From: Trissonchulus latispiculum
Lineage: Eukaryota > Nematoda > Enoplea > Enoplida > Ironidae
Assembly: GCA_030248195.1 (NCBI GenBank)
Contig: JASAND010024206.1
Coordinates: 44,315 to 108,314, forward strand
DNA: 64,000 bases
Direction of reading: 5' to 3'
The first letter of the stretch is position 1, and every line of letters starts with the position of its first letter. Both the position numbers and the translations under genes were made by a program. A model generated the notes under the pieces. That model was given only the letters and a program-made list of their open reading frames with translations. It did not search any database and had not been told where the DNA came from. Below are positions 22,182 through 34,500 of the stretch, piece after piece.

Positions 22182-23470
22182 AGAAAATGCTTTGTTTGTC
22201 CAGCCGACAGATACTCGTGGCTTAACCTCATGACTATCTTAACATAATTATGAAAATCTCATTCACAATTGATCTCTGAATATTTGTTTGTCCAAGATGG
22301 AGTAGGAATTAGTAGGATTCACATGCAGTAGGAATCAGAGCTGACAGTAAAGAAAATGCCGCCCTCCTTCTATTCATTTGCTTCGAATGTGCGCCTACCT
22401 TGCCACATCAACTGGTTGACCGTTTGGAAATTTAATTTTGAAGCAGTTTACACCTGTTAATGGTTGTAAATATTAGTTCTGAATTCCTAATTTGATTGCT
22501 TGCAAGTTTTATTTGGTAACTGCAACAAGCAAAGTAGAAATATCGGTCTCTGACAAATTTGCTGCTTGTCTAATAAAGCACACCACTCTCTGAATTGGAT
22601 TCCAATTGTTCAAACTTGTGAGAAATCCATAATCTTCAAATCCATCCTTAGATTTGAACGGATCCTGAATGGAATAAGGTGAATGTGGATACCAGAATTG
22701 CTTCCATGTCAGAAATATAAAACGTCATCACCATTTGTGATGAAATTAACCAGCCTATTAAAGTAAACTTAATTCTGGTATTCGTAGTTTCTTAGAGCAT
22801 TAGGATAGGTAAGCTTCATCTGCTTCGTCGTCTGAATGAGATCTGTCATACACGGGTCTGGGGATCAGTTTGGGGATAAAAAATCTGACCCGTTCACAAT
22901 ACATAAAGACTGTACACGCACCCTGATAGTGTATATTATTGACTTAAATAATACTCCAGAGTAAGGGCGAAGTTAGATTTGTTCTGTGGCCTGAGTGAAA
23001 GCAACTGCTAAGTAATGCAACTTAAAACTGAGCTCCTGAAATAATGACCTAAAGGATAGTTACAGGTGTTCGAGTGGCGGAGATGTCTGAAAGTGGATTA
23101 AGTCAGTCCTAATATGAATACGTAGATAAATGAGAGTTAACAGCAATTTCGAAAACGAGGTAGCCACGGGGAGAACATAGTAATGATTGACAAAACTTCA
23201 GGGAACAAGTTTCGGGAATTCTTTGCACACTAGATCTGAAGACTCCCATACAGTTAAAGGTTCCTTGTTATTTGGATATATTACCTATTACCACATCTAG
23301 AAATGCCAGTATCTGATGGTCCAGTTGAAATGTAATAGAGAACGAGAACTGAATCAATGTTGGGATTCCAAATTAACTGCAGAGACCAGTGTTTCACAAA
23401 ATATTAAATAAATAAATTAAAATATTCACCGATTGAAAAAACTGACAGTCTTGATTCCAAAAAACAGAAG

Positions 23471-26400
23471 CCTTGGCAAGATTCATCAGACAATTGGTAC
23501 CGGAATGAAATGGATTGTTTATAACCTTAAAACAAAGGTGGTGGGGATTTGTACCTCTACAACTATTACTGAACCAGTAGTATTTCCTGTGTGGATGTCG
23601 ATGCCGAAAGTGCTTACTATTATATATGTGTTAATGACTTCCTGGCTATCTGAACCTATTACATACCTAGGAATAGCAAATGGAAAACTCTTAGCAAGCA
23701 ATAATCGTGCTGGCTGTCCAGACAAACTCAAATTTACGGATACACCCGTAAATACTAATTTTTGGCTAAGAATCACTTTAATCTTTACCGCATTTTAGAT
23801 CCTGGAAACCGGAATTTCAAATAACTCATAGAACTCATAACCTATTATGTATCTTCCAGATAACGTTACCTTTTGTTTAGGTTTAAGGTTCCGGAATTTT
23901 CAGCTAAGTTTGAAAGACTGTAAGCGTGTCAATGTTTGAAGTACAAGAATAATGTTTTTCTTTCTTTCATATTTACATCATTTTAAAGTAACACCTAGCC
24001 AGAGTATGGTTGTCTGAATTCAACTGTTTGACTTGGACATGTAATAAAGGAAAAGTTTTGAACACCAACAATCAAAGTGTACGGAAGCTAAAGAAAAGCG
24101 GTCAGTTCAGGCTTCAAAAGACCCATCTTCCCGAGGGCTACTTTTGCTGAAATGGTTTAACGAACAAACAAGCTATATATTGTATTGTATATATGTTTGT
24201 ATGTATGTATGTATGCACAGAGTGCTTGTTTTTGTGAAATTTCTAGTATACTCTATAAGATAAAGCCAATGTTAGCTCTTTAGTAGTTTACTGGCTTCAA
24301 TTACAGGTTTCTGCAATGTTTATTGCGGACTTCTCATATGGCTGCATTATCGTACCAATACGCGTATATTAAGCGAATAACAGCCTGCGTTTACCGTAAC
24401 CTGCTTAGATAATTTGACTGAGTTTCGCATAATTTCAGTATTCTGCAACCGGTCTTTGTGAATTTTACAAAAGTAATTTGCATACTTAATTTGGATACTG
24501 CAATCAGTTTAACACAGATATCAGATTGTAGGTTGCTATGTTATTTTAGTGTCGTCATATATTTTTCAGAACAGAGGTTGTCTACTCTTATTCTTGCACT
24601 TAGGTGATTTCACTGATAAGTTTCTTTTCAATAGGTTTTCAAGCATTTGCTGAGAACGGTTATTCGGGAGGGGGATTTTTTGGTACCGACACGTACTGTT
24701 TTAGACAATTCTGATGTTTGTGATTGAATATTGCAGCAGTACTATGGTCATCGAGGAATAGATTAGTGTATGGAGACTTTCTACTGAAGTCTATCCTGCT
24801 AGATATAAGCAATATTATACAATTATAGTATAAACAGATTTTCCTTTAATTTTAGAACTCAATTCTCAAGCCAGGCGTGGATAAAAGTAACGATTAAGCA
24901 AATTTTATGTCGCTTGATGTAATGGTTCTAAGTTCAAGTGAGAATAGTTCTCCGAAATAGATTCAAGATTGACTGTACAACAAAATGCTGAAAGGACGAT
25001 TCTCTAAAATTACATGGAGAGATTAAGTCAGCATCTAAGTTAGATATTTGTAACTGTGATAACGATACGAAAGACAGTACTAAATGTAGGCTATGGAAGA
25101 TAGGTGAAGAAACACAATGCCAATTTTCGAAACAAATTCCTCTACGAATTTAATCTAGTAAGGTTTCACTTAATTATAGAATGAACATCAAAAATCAGAC
25201 GTAGCACTCCAAAAATTTCACTCCACGTTTGGTAGTGCCATATAAGACTTGCTATGAACCGTAAAGGCAACAGTATTGCGCGAAAACGAAATTGGTTCTC
25301 CCTCCAGTAGGATTCTGACGTGGGTAACTTAGTAGTTAGACCGGGCATGCAATTGCAATTATAGTCACAAAACTGAAGCCTTTAAACTTATTAACAAGTG
25401 TGATCAGAAAACGTTAGATTTAGACATGTTTCGTCCAAGTTTATAGTCTGTTTATCGAGTATAGAAAGCGTTACCTTTGTTTCGTCCAAATATTGTTTGG
25501 TTATCGAGTATGTAGTTTAATGGAATTCAGCAATACAGTTACATTGAATAGTACTTGAGCACATTTGTAGAGACTATTTTGAGTGTTCAGGTCCGTGTGA
25601 CCTGATCGTCTCAGGCGGTCCTTCAACTTTGTTTTTACCTGTGCCCCTGCCATGAGTCGGCTAGAATTTGGGGGTAGTGGAACACACTTTGCATAGGCGC
25701 ACGTGACTCTCCTGGGAAACAGAAAGGATGTAGTGTTCGCTAAAGAAACCAAAAAGTGCAATGTGTACCCTGTTGGCGAAATTGTGTAAAAACATAGAAA
25801 GCAGGAGGGGCAGTTTTGAAAACTACTTCAGCTATAGCGACGTTAACAAAAACTCATTTCCATTTTTTAGAAAAAATTATTCCAACCAGACAGGAAAATT
25901 GCACATAACGAATTTCTGATATCGTAATAGCCACAAAAAATTTTGCCCATTATAGGCTCTGACTTTGAGCCTGTAGACCCTCTCCATGGGTTTAGGACAG
26001 TCGGGTAAATGAAGAAACAGAAAACTTCCTGATGAAGGTTCATCACCGAAGTCCCGATTTGGGCTCCTATTTAGTAAGGAAAAACCGTGGGCAAGCCATA
26101 TTCTCCATATGAAATGTCGTGTCTGTGTGTTATCGATACATATATACAGGTTCCCAGTCGGACCTCTGAGCCGTTTCGTGGGTCATTTTTTTTAAACTTT
26201 AACGAATAAAAAATCAGTCTCACATTCTGTTACCAAACTAAACTAACTAACTAACTAAACTAAACAGCAGCTAGACTTAAATTAACAACGAATTCTACCT
26301 AAGCGACCTCGAAAACCCTTTATACCGATTTGATAATGCGTTTAAATGTTTTTGTCATCTGAACAGTTGTATTAGAAACGGTAATTTTGCAACCACATTA

Positions 26401-28059
26401 GTGCTGCATGACTCTGGAAGAGGTTGAACTTTTACATTTAACATTTTTAAGTTTTATTTTCTAGATTTAAGGAGCTTCACGACAAACTTTAATGAGAAAA
26501 TGCCTGAATATCAATTGACTTTTACATGAAGCACAGCCGAGTACAATGGTACCGTTTTGTAGAATTTTTGACTCTTTGCACATGTAACGCTTACGCGTAT
26601 TGACGTACTCAAAATTACTGCTGAATTTTGCGATATATAATTCAGACGAAGTTCAGATCAGTATTAAAAGATGATAGTTTTAAGTGGGTTTGGGCAAAGG
26701 TTATATCTTCAACCTGAAAAGTTAAAATGCTTATTCTTATCAGTACAAGGATTCATAATAAGTAGTACATTAGTAAATTAGGGTAGCCAGCAGCCTGATC
26801 AGGAAGTAGATATTGTTTCTTAAGTAACCAAATTCTGAATCAGAGCAAACTTTGATAAATAAATTCATAGATTGTAAGGTAGTACGTTTTTAGTACACTT
26901 ATTAACTGTGTATCTATGAAAATTGTAGGTTTAACGATTTCGGCATATCTCGCCTATATTACTTGAGTGTATTAATTATTGATTATCCGTTAATGTGGAT
27001 CCTTTTATTGGTTCACTCGACGGCGGACTAATGGACCAATCTTTGAATTCTCTACCTGGTTAGGAACGGCAATAGAGATGGCTTTAGAATCTTATAATTT
27101 TTGAAAGCTGGAATAAATTGTTTGAAGACGTTTTTTAACAGCATTCACTGAATTAGTTTTAAATAGTGTCAACTGGTTAAGGTAAAGGTCGAGCTTAGGC
27201 ATGGTGTATTAACACCAATCGTATTTATTTCATTACTTTACCGTAAATGTGAATACAACTGTTTGTAGTAATAGGTGTGTTGTCTACATGCTACTTCGGC
27301 TAGTATATAGTCTGTTTCGGTTCAAGGAAGGAGGTAACTAGATCGACCGAAATTGTGGTGTCAAGGTTCATGGTGAAATTCCGCCAATTGATGCTCCATA
27401 CCGTCGCAATGTATGGATTGGCATTTCTATTGCAAATGACTGCAAATCGGCCTCCTAATCTCCAAATGAAAGAAAACAGATTTTAAAAGTTCCGTAGTTC
27501 ATTTTGTAGCTAACTGGATCTAAAACTTGTCGAAGAATTTTTTATTAAAATTCCATTTGTTAGTTTTGTACTAGTCGGTTTTCTGGAGAAATTCGAAACA
27601 AACTTTGCTTACCCCCCACCAAACGCGGCGCCCTTAGCGGCAAAAGCCGGCCAAATTACTCTAAACCTAGCTAACTCTAAAAAACAGAAGCAAAAAGCTT
27701 GAAATACAGCACGCCAAACTATTGTTAACTTTTCTTACTGTAGCTGAAACACTAAGTAGAACATTTTTCATTCACAGCAAATTAAAGGCTGCGGATTTAG
27801 TTTCACACTCTACTCGTTCTTCTTCATAATTTCCCTACTCCAACGCCCAGAGCACTAGGGGGAAAACTTGATCTACATCAAGGACCGTCATTTGGAAGAA
27901 AGATCAGCATATTAACACAAAAAACTATAAAACAAGCTTGGTTTGGGTATGGGTGTGCTGGCAGTGTACACGAAAACTTACGTTTTTCCAATTTAACATC
28001 GTTAAAATATCTTAGCAGTGATACTAGCTGTACTGCAAATTGCTCTAGGTAGGTAGCCC
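23471..28059. other. Gene-poor region
   Basis: No gene or RNA was recognised. An ORF at 23433-23798 (+) and its reverse at 23519-23776 are both open and neither matches a family I know. A short GTAT microsatellite lies near 24190-24215. Confidence 0.4.
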
Positions 28060-28480
28060 GGTGCCTGAAGGGTCCGGCCGGGCCGGCTGGCGACTCTTCG
28101 GCCGGCGACTCTTCGGTAAAGCCTCGGCCGGCCTCAAACAGTACTCTCTACCAAACGGACACCAGTTTTGCATACGTTCACCAGCTAACGAGGACTCATT
28201 TTGGAACTAAACAGAAACAACCGTAATTCTCTGCTCTCACCCTGCACCAAACGAGGAGGCAGATTGGATTGGGTGTCCGCTACCGCTCTTCCAAACGGGG
28301 ACGTCTTTTCGGCTACCCTCCCATCAAACCAGGGGCATGTTTTGTCGGACAAAACGACCCACCTCCGATGAAACGGGGGAAATGTTCGCGTATTGTGGAC
28401 GACGCAACGGAAAGAAGGGAAGCCCTCTAGTGGCTTACTCTTCTTATATATAGTGCAGTTATGCCCTTTTGATAACACTG
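28060..28480. other. GC-rich patch with degenerate short repeats
   Basis: An island of GC in AT-rich surroundings. GGCCGGCGACTCTTCGG-type units repeat at about 28075-28130. A degenerate unit of about 45 bp around CCAAACGGGGACG and CCATCAAACCAGGGGC follows at 28145-28400. The minus-strand ORF here is likely a by-product of the repeat. Confidence 0.4.
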
Positions 28481-28690
28481 TTCAAATCTCGTGCATGGTT
28501 ACTTTATGATCGCTTGATAGTGAATTGTTACATTCGAGATAACTGCTCATTGCACCGATTTGGATACTTTGATCGAGTGTGTACGGTCTTGTAGTTTTAC
28601 GTCATTAAACTTGATGAGTAGAGCGGTATACAGTCGTTAGTATTAATAATAAAGTGCGAAATCGTGTCTGCGGTATTTTGAATATAGTCC

Positions 28691-28963
28691 TTGGGCAAGC
28701 TTTTACTCCAAAAAACACTGAAAATCTGGTATCAAAAAACAAGTAGACAAACTTGGAACAGTCCTCGAGAGAATTCTGATATCATACAATATATATACGA
28801 GAGTTTAAGCGTGGTGCTATGCTTTTCTGTACTCGTTGTGTGCTATTTTTTTAAAATGTTGACGTGCTGCAATTGTCCAAATCGAAAAGAAGATTATAGA
28901 TTATACACTCCCTCACAAGGAGGGTCTAGCAAGGCCACTGCTATTCCTACAGTTGCCATTTAA
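28691..28963 (+). CDS. Unrecognised ORF with one membrane segment
   Basis: A 90-codon ORF whose middle is a hydrophobic segment (SLSVVLCFSVLVVCYFF) followed by a Cys-rich juxtamembrane stretch KMLTCCNCPNRK and a short Ser/Thr-rich tail. It would fit the last exon of a single-pass membrane protein with palmitoylated cysteines, but no upstream exon or family match is seen. It may be chance. Confidence 0.2.
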   Translation: MGKLLLQKTLKIWYQKTSRQTWNSPRENSDIIQYIYESLSVVLCFSVLVVCYFFKMLTCCNCPNRKEDYRLYTPSQGGSSKATAIPTVAI

Positions 28964-31439
28964 TTTGCTGTTGCCATTTGCCTTTAACAGCCATTTGCTG
29001 TCAGAAATTGACAATTTATGATAGGGATAAATACTAACATATATACAAACTAAAACGTCGCAAATCCTACCTCCTCTTTTGTAATCCTGTATTGCTACTA
29101 TGGACAACCTTATTTAGGTGTCCGTTCAAAACGTCTAAAGTCAAAACGTCTAACGTCTAAAGTGATGCCCATATTAGGCATTCCCGCTGTTTTCGGTTTT
29201 CACAGGTTGCAATATCACAGTTTCGAGTAATTGCATAGAGCTTGGGAAAAAACCACGCAGGTGACCTTAACCCAACCACAATCCACACCGAAAAAATTTA
29301 GCCTAATCGAACCACCACAATGTCGAGACAGACAGTGAGAGACATTCTGTAACCATACCTCGGTTCAAACAACGGCCTTGTATTTAAGAAGAAATCTAAA
29401 TCTATTGATAATATCGATAATGATTATCCAAATGCTTTTAGGATTGATTTAGCTAATTTAAGGAATCAAGATAAAGATTTGGATTAACTTAATTGATTGC
29501 CCTATAGCTTCATGAAGAAAAAGACGAGTAGAGAAGAAGTGTCAGGTTATTTCCGGACACGTAAGATAACCAGTTTTGTAAGCCATCACTTTACCCTCTG
29601 CTGAAGGTAGTTTTGCACAGGAAACGGTACAAATAGTAGGAAGTCAAGCAGGATACGACAGATTGTGTTTAAGCTTTGGTTACTTAATCAAACGGTAGCT
29701 TGCTACAAAGAAGAACAGGAAGAGTAAGACACTCTGACCTTGCTAATGTATTAACGAGAGCCGACTTTGTTGGATTTGCCTACTTTTTCGAAATGATATA
29801 CAGCCCAGGTGTGGTGAAAAAGTATCCGACTCTGGGCGACGTAAGTATTTAAAAATATTCCTGCACGATTTTGCTACCCCAAGCTACTGAATTTAATATG
29901 GTGAAAAGTCCTCCAGTAGTGGTGTAAGTTTAGAGGCTGACAGACGCCTTTCGGGAGATTTAAGTCTTGATGTTTCGAGCATATTGCACGGTAAATTACA
30001 TGAGGAAACGTTGAGTGTCTTATTCTTCCAATTATCCATTATTCGTAGAAGTGCTGTATGGTTACATTGTTTAGGCAGAAATTTTGTCAGTTAATACCTG
30101 ACACGTGGAAGGGTTCTGTTAACTTTTAAACGTACGTGACAAACAGTTACCGGTTACCTTGTATCTAATTCAGATCTGTTCAAACTGATGTTTCTATTAC
30201 AACATCGACTGCTCCAAAAAGAAGTAACTGCAAGGAAGCGAAAAGGTTAGTAACAATGTGCAAATGAACTGAACTGCTAAAAGGCACTATATAGGAGGGG
30301 AACGCAAGATGAGTTAGGCCCGAAGTGCTTTAGGAAATGCCTTAACGTGGTTTCGTGCGCAAAATGTAAGATGTTATCACATTAATATTTCAGCTCATAG
30401 CCCGTCATGTCAGCTATCAAATGATATAGAAGTTTTAGATCTAATGCGCTGACTCGGCGAATTATAAGTGGAAGAGGCCAAGGAATTTTTTACAACTTGT
30501 CATGCTCAGCAATTTTGGCCCAATGTCCAATTTATAGTTGATTCAGTCTTGAATTTCTTCTCCAAAAAATTCGTTAAGTTCGCAAACCCCAGACAACTTT
30601 TTCAAAGTACATGGTGTAAAGTAAAGTGCGACATCATATTACTTTACGAATTACGAATATTTAAACTTCTGTGAATAGCTGAGCACTACTTTATTTAAAT
30701 AAAAAACAATATTCAAAACATTTTATTAGTATTAATGTTGATTCGGTGCTCATATGAAAATGTTGCGAGCAGAAGTGCATAAAAAGGCAGTATAAGGTAA
30801 ACTTTGTATCGTTTGCTGATTTCAATCTGTTATTTCAGGTTGTTTCGTTGATTCGTCGTTCGAGAAACAGGTGCTCGACAACTGCTCTCTCTAGTTCAGT
30901 AGCTGTATCAATTCTGCAGCATCCAGTTAAAATCAATTTTAACTCGATATCCGGCAGTCAAAAAGGGGTAAAGATTTTTGGGCAACTGGAAACTTGTGGG
31001 GTGCACATCTACTTGTGCCTATGCCTGAATGCCTGTGTCCACTGGCCGGATCACCCAGGTTTGCAGCTGGCAAGTTGGTAATCTACGACCGAAAACAGAC
31101 CAGCCGGCTGGCAGCAAGTGACACAGTAGTGCCTGTTGGAGTTTAATCGCTGTGTCGTCTAAAGATTTCACTAACAGCCTTCAAAACTATTTTGGCTGGT
31201 TGACCGAATAGAAACCGGCCAAGCGGCCACTGAGGAAAGACCTACCTACTCGCTGCCAAGCGCCCTACAGAAACTAGGACCCGTGGATAACATTAGATGG
31301 CACCAGAACTGTATACTGAACTCTGCCAACTGTGAAAAAAGTTGATGGCAAAACGTTGATCAAAACTTTTGAATCTTGCATTAATGTCAATATGGTTAAA
31401 CTTCACAGCTGTCATCTACTCAATTTAATTAAGAGCGGT
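28964..31439. other. Gene-poor region
   Basis: No gene was recognised. A short stretch at 29105-29165 repeats CAAAACGTCTAA. Weak similarity links 29940-30200 to 56820-57590 (shared GTTTCGAGCAT and CAGTTACCGGTT). Confidence 0.35.
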
Positions 31440-31640
31440 CGCAACTTTCGAATGATACCCATATTGTTGGGTATTGGAGAAAATTTTTAAAATCCGGTTT
31501 TCTCGAATTCGGGTAATTGTGCACATTTTCAGAGTTCATTCTATTACAAAAGCTGTTCAGCTCAATAAGAGCTTTCGAACGATACCCATCTTTTTAAAAT
31601 TTTTAAAATCCAAAAATTTTGAATGCCCGGAATTCCGAAA
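31440..31640 (+). repeat. Two copies of the TTTCGAATGATACCCAT repeat module
   Basis: ACTTTCGAATGATACCCAT at about 31444 and GCTTTCGAACGATACCCAT at about 31571, 126 bp apart, each followed by A/T-rich sequence. The same module forms the array at 47490-48320. Confidence 0.6.
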
Positions 31641-32569
31641 ATTGGGTGCATTTTCGTGAAAAAATTGTAAGTACAAAAAGTATGCAGCGGGACCAGCTTT
31701 ACTTGATCCTCAAAACAAAATTTTGATTGCGATAAAAATTATGATTGCGATAAAAACTACAAATTTTAGATTTACCGTGAATGAAACCCGGAATTCCGGA
31801 TTTTTCCGAATTTTCAAAATTTCGGGTTCCTTAGAATTCTAAAAGAATATATATATTGTTTGGGTTTACTCCAAAGGTTAATCTGCTATAAACCGGTGCT
31901 TAATCATTTCCAAAAACCCAGACAAAGAGTCTGTAAAAGTTGCGCTGGCGGTGCTGGTCCCAGAACCACTGGCGAATCCTTGTTTATTCTCATGGATAAA
32001 TATATCTTTGATAGACCACATTATTTACCATTACCAAGACGACTGGGTGTCCTTAATAAGAACAGGGTTATGCTGCAGTCTTCATTTTATAACATAGGGG
32101 CAAAGTTTCTCCTTGGATGATTAAAATGTGTTTTAAAACACATTTAAGTACTCTTATAAGCACATCTTCATTGAATAAGAGCGAGCGTGCACCGGCAGCT
32201 ATAATTAATAATGCTGTCTCACAATTTTATACCAAAACAATTGTCTTCGAGAGAGTAATATATTGGAGTTGAAAATAACTGAATCAGTCTGATCTGTCAA
32301 ATGTTAGTTTAGGCGACATTTTAGCATGTTGTGCCAAAATACCAGGCACTGGCTGTCGGCAAATGAAAAGTACCAGCTTTGCACTAGCTTATAGTAAATG
32401 TTGTTGTTATTACTGTCAATATTTGATCCATAAAGGAGTGATTATCTAAATTCATTTGGCACTTAATATTAAGACACTACAGAAAAACAAATCAATTTAT
32501 TGATTTATTACTTGGGTACACATTGTGTATTGCATAATTTCATCTAAACATAGTGATTTGCTTCAACTT
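31641..32569. other. Intergenic, nothing recognised
   Basis: No gene was found. About 32400-32569 is similar to the 3' flank of pseudogene D at about 14780-14946. Confidence 0.4.
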
Positions 32570-33416
32570 TTAGTTATAGCAGCCGTGTTCATTGGGGGTA
32601 CCACCAATAATCTGGAATCGCTTTCTTGCATAAACATGACCGCTGGCAGCATCACATTCCTCTCCGTTTATCTTTTTTGTAACTGAACCAAATTGGCCGT
32701 TTTGAACTCCTGAGTCAATCTGAACACGGACTCTCCAAAACCAGTGAGCAGTAAGCCAGGCAATGTGCTCGTTATCAGCAACCTACAGCAATAAAAATTA
32801 AATTATCAAAACCATTCGGATTTTTTGGATCTTTCGCGAATTTGGATGTATAAAACTTTGTTTAATCTATGGAATTTCTTTAAAGCTTGTTGATATAACT
32901 AAACACAATAAGCGCAAGTGAAAAAGCACCTAAAGCTTTAGTTTTATAATTATTATTATTATTATTACTATTATTATTATTATTAAAATTATTAGTGCTC
33001 ACAACCTTGAGCTTTAAAATTTGCATTCCGCTTATGGAACGCTACTTGTTCGGGATTGCGGATAGGTCGGTCATCACCATACAGATCCTTTGACGCAAGT
33101 CCGTAGTTTTAGACGTTCGTTAACTGAATATAACCGCGTCCATAGTAAACGTTGTTGGGACATTTGGGAGATTGCAGATAATAATTTTTGCATTCTTGCA
33201 GATTGACTTGACAATAATATTCCTTTTTGGCTGTCAGGCCATCCGATTCCCACATAACTTCTGCCAAGAGCATGGCCAGCTCTCGTTTGCTTGTGATGCC
33301 TGCTTGCTTTCCAGCCTTTACTATTTCGTATTGCAATCGGGATGGATTTACTTATCGTTTACAACCGGCTTCAGCTCCCAACATGACGGCTTCGACAAAC
33401 TGTTTGTGGGATACCA
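32570..33416 (-). pseudogene. Chitinase pseudogene E (GH19 exons 3 and 4)
   Basis: Exon 3 (33416-33046) keeps acceptor and donor and the catalytic block (AEVMWESD, TAKKEYYCQ, YYGRGYIQLT). It has two in-frame TAA codons, at 33352-33354 and 33109-33111, both replacing Tyr codons of the family, and lacks two codons after LQYE. Exon 4 (32782-32570) is open to its stop but has a precise 30-nt in-frame deletion that removes ten residues before the terminal GTPNEHGCYN. No exon 1 or 2 is visible upstream. It is closest to pseudogene D by intron and flank sequence. Confidence 0.88.
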
Positions 33417-33552
33417 CTGAAATTATATAAAAATTCATTACACTTGTTTTTGTGGGCAATACCCAGACTCATCAAGCTAAAGTTGCAAACGCCTCTTTAG
33501 TGGCAGTTAATTTTAGTATTTTTTCTTCTTTAATTGGTTATTTAATTTACGG

Positions 33553-33848
33553 CCGGTTGCACCAAGTCTGGTATTAGGCTAATTTGTAATTAAGTTTTGA
33601 TTAAGGACATTTCCGTTGCATCAGCTGGAAAGTTTGTTCCTTTGCACCAAATGAGATTTGAATTCCAGTGACGGGAAGATTGACATTTAACCAACTTCTG
33701 ACCAACATCTGATTAAAATCTAACTAATGTCAGCACTCAACATGTTCAAGTTGTACTTGATTTGCTAGGCGAATCTGGGACAATACTGATTGGTTTAGAG
33801 TGAATCAGATTTTGGTCCTGACTAAAATCTAACCGCTTGGTGCAACGG
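33553..33848. mobile_element. MITE with CCGGTTGCACCAAG ends
   Basis: About 296 bp with imperfect terminal inverted repeats CCGGTTGCACCAAG and CTTGGTGCAACGG. The interior repeats AATCTGATTAAAATC-like motifs. No coding capacity and no clear target duplication. Confidence 0.6.
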
Positions 33849-34500
33849 AGAATCTGATTAAAATAAGACTAAGAAATAAACGAATAACATTTTAGTTAGA
33901 ACCTAATCAAATCTATATATATCATAATATATCTCAATATATATCTATATATATATAATATATCTAAATATATCAAAGAGTACAACAGGATGTTAATGTG
34001 GCAAAGTGTATTTAATCCGGAAAATAGGCAATTCCAGAGAAGTAACTCTAAGACTTCATATTTTATTTGCTTGCATGTTTTGATTTTAATAAATCCTACT
34101 AAAATATATTAACTTACAACAGCTGTCACTGTTAGATCCTCTTTGGTTATCAATACCCTGACTTTCACTATTAACCCTTAAATGTATAAGCTATTTTACC
34201 GACGTTAACGCATAACCTGGGTCAATTTGACCCAACACTAATTTTGGCTTCGTGTAGCTCGCTTTGTTGTTACAATGCTACCAAAACACACCGAATAGCT
34301 TGGCAGTTTAATGGAGAGCTGATAATTGCCGTCTAATCGTGAGATAGCAGCTGAAAACAATTCCTAGTCAAAGTACCAAAGCCCAGGCACCTATGGCGGT
34401 CAGTCAAAATAGCAATAATTTTGAATCACAAAATCAACCCATAGTACTATTTCTGAAAGGAAAATAGCTTGAACACCCTTTTCGAAGCAATTCCACTGTC

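Larger units (their letters stand above)
18270..23470. repeat. Duplicated block carrying chitinase B (paralog of 36530-40330)
   Basis: Sequence similarity to the chitinase C block runs from about 0.5-1 kb beyond the 3' end of the gene to about 1.3 kb beyond its 5' end, including non-coding flanks (for example TGCCGCC, TTCTATTCATTTGCTTCGAA and TGTGCGCCTACCTTGCCACA upstream). Both copies point the same way. Differences include a MITE in intron 1 here and a repeat insertion at 39508-39930 in the other block. Confidence 0.75.

Noticed and set aside
23433..23798. 121-codon ORF beside the chitinase B block
   Set aside because: The opposite strand is also open over 85 codons, no motif or splice context was recognised, and the start overlaps the duplicated flank. 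Not strong enough to call a gene.
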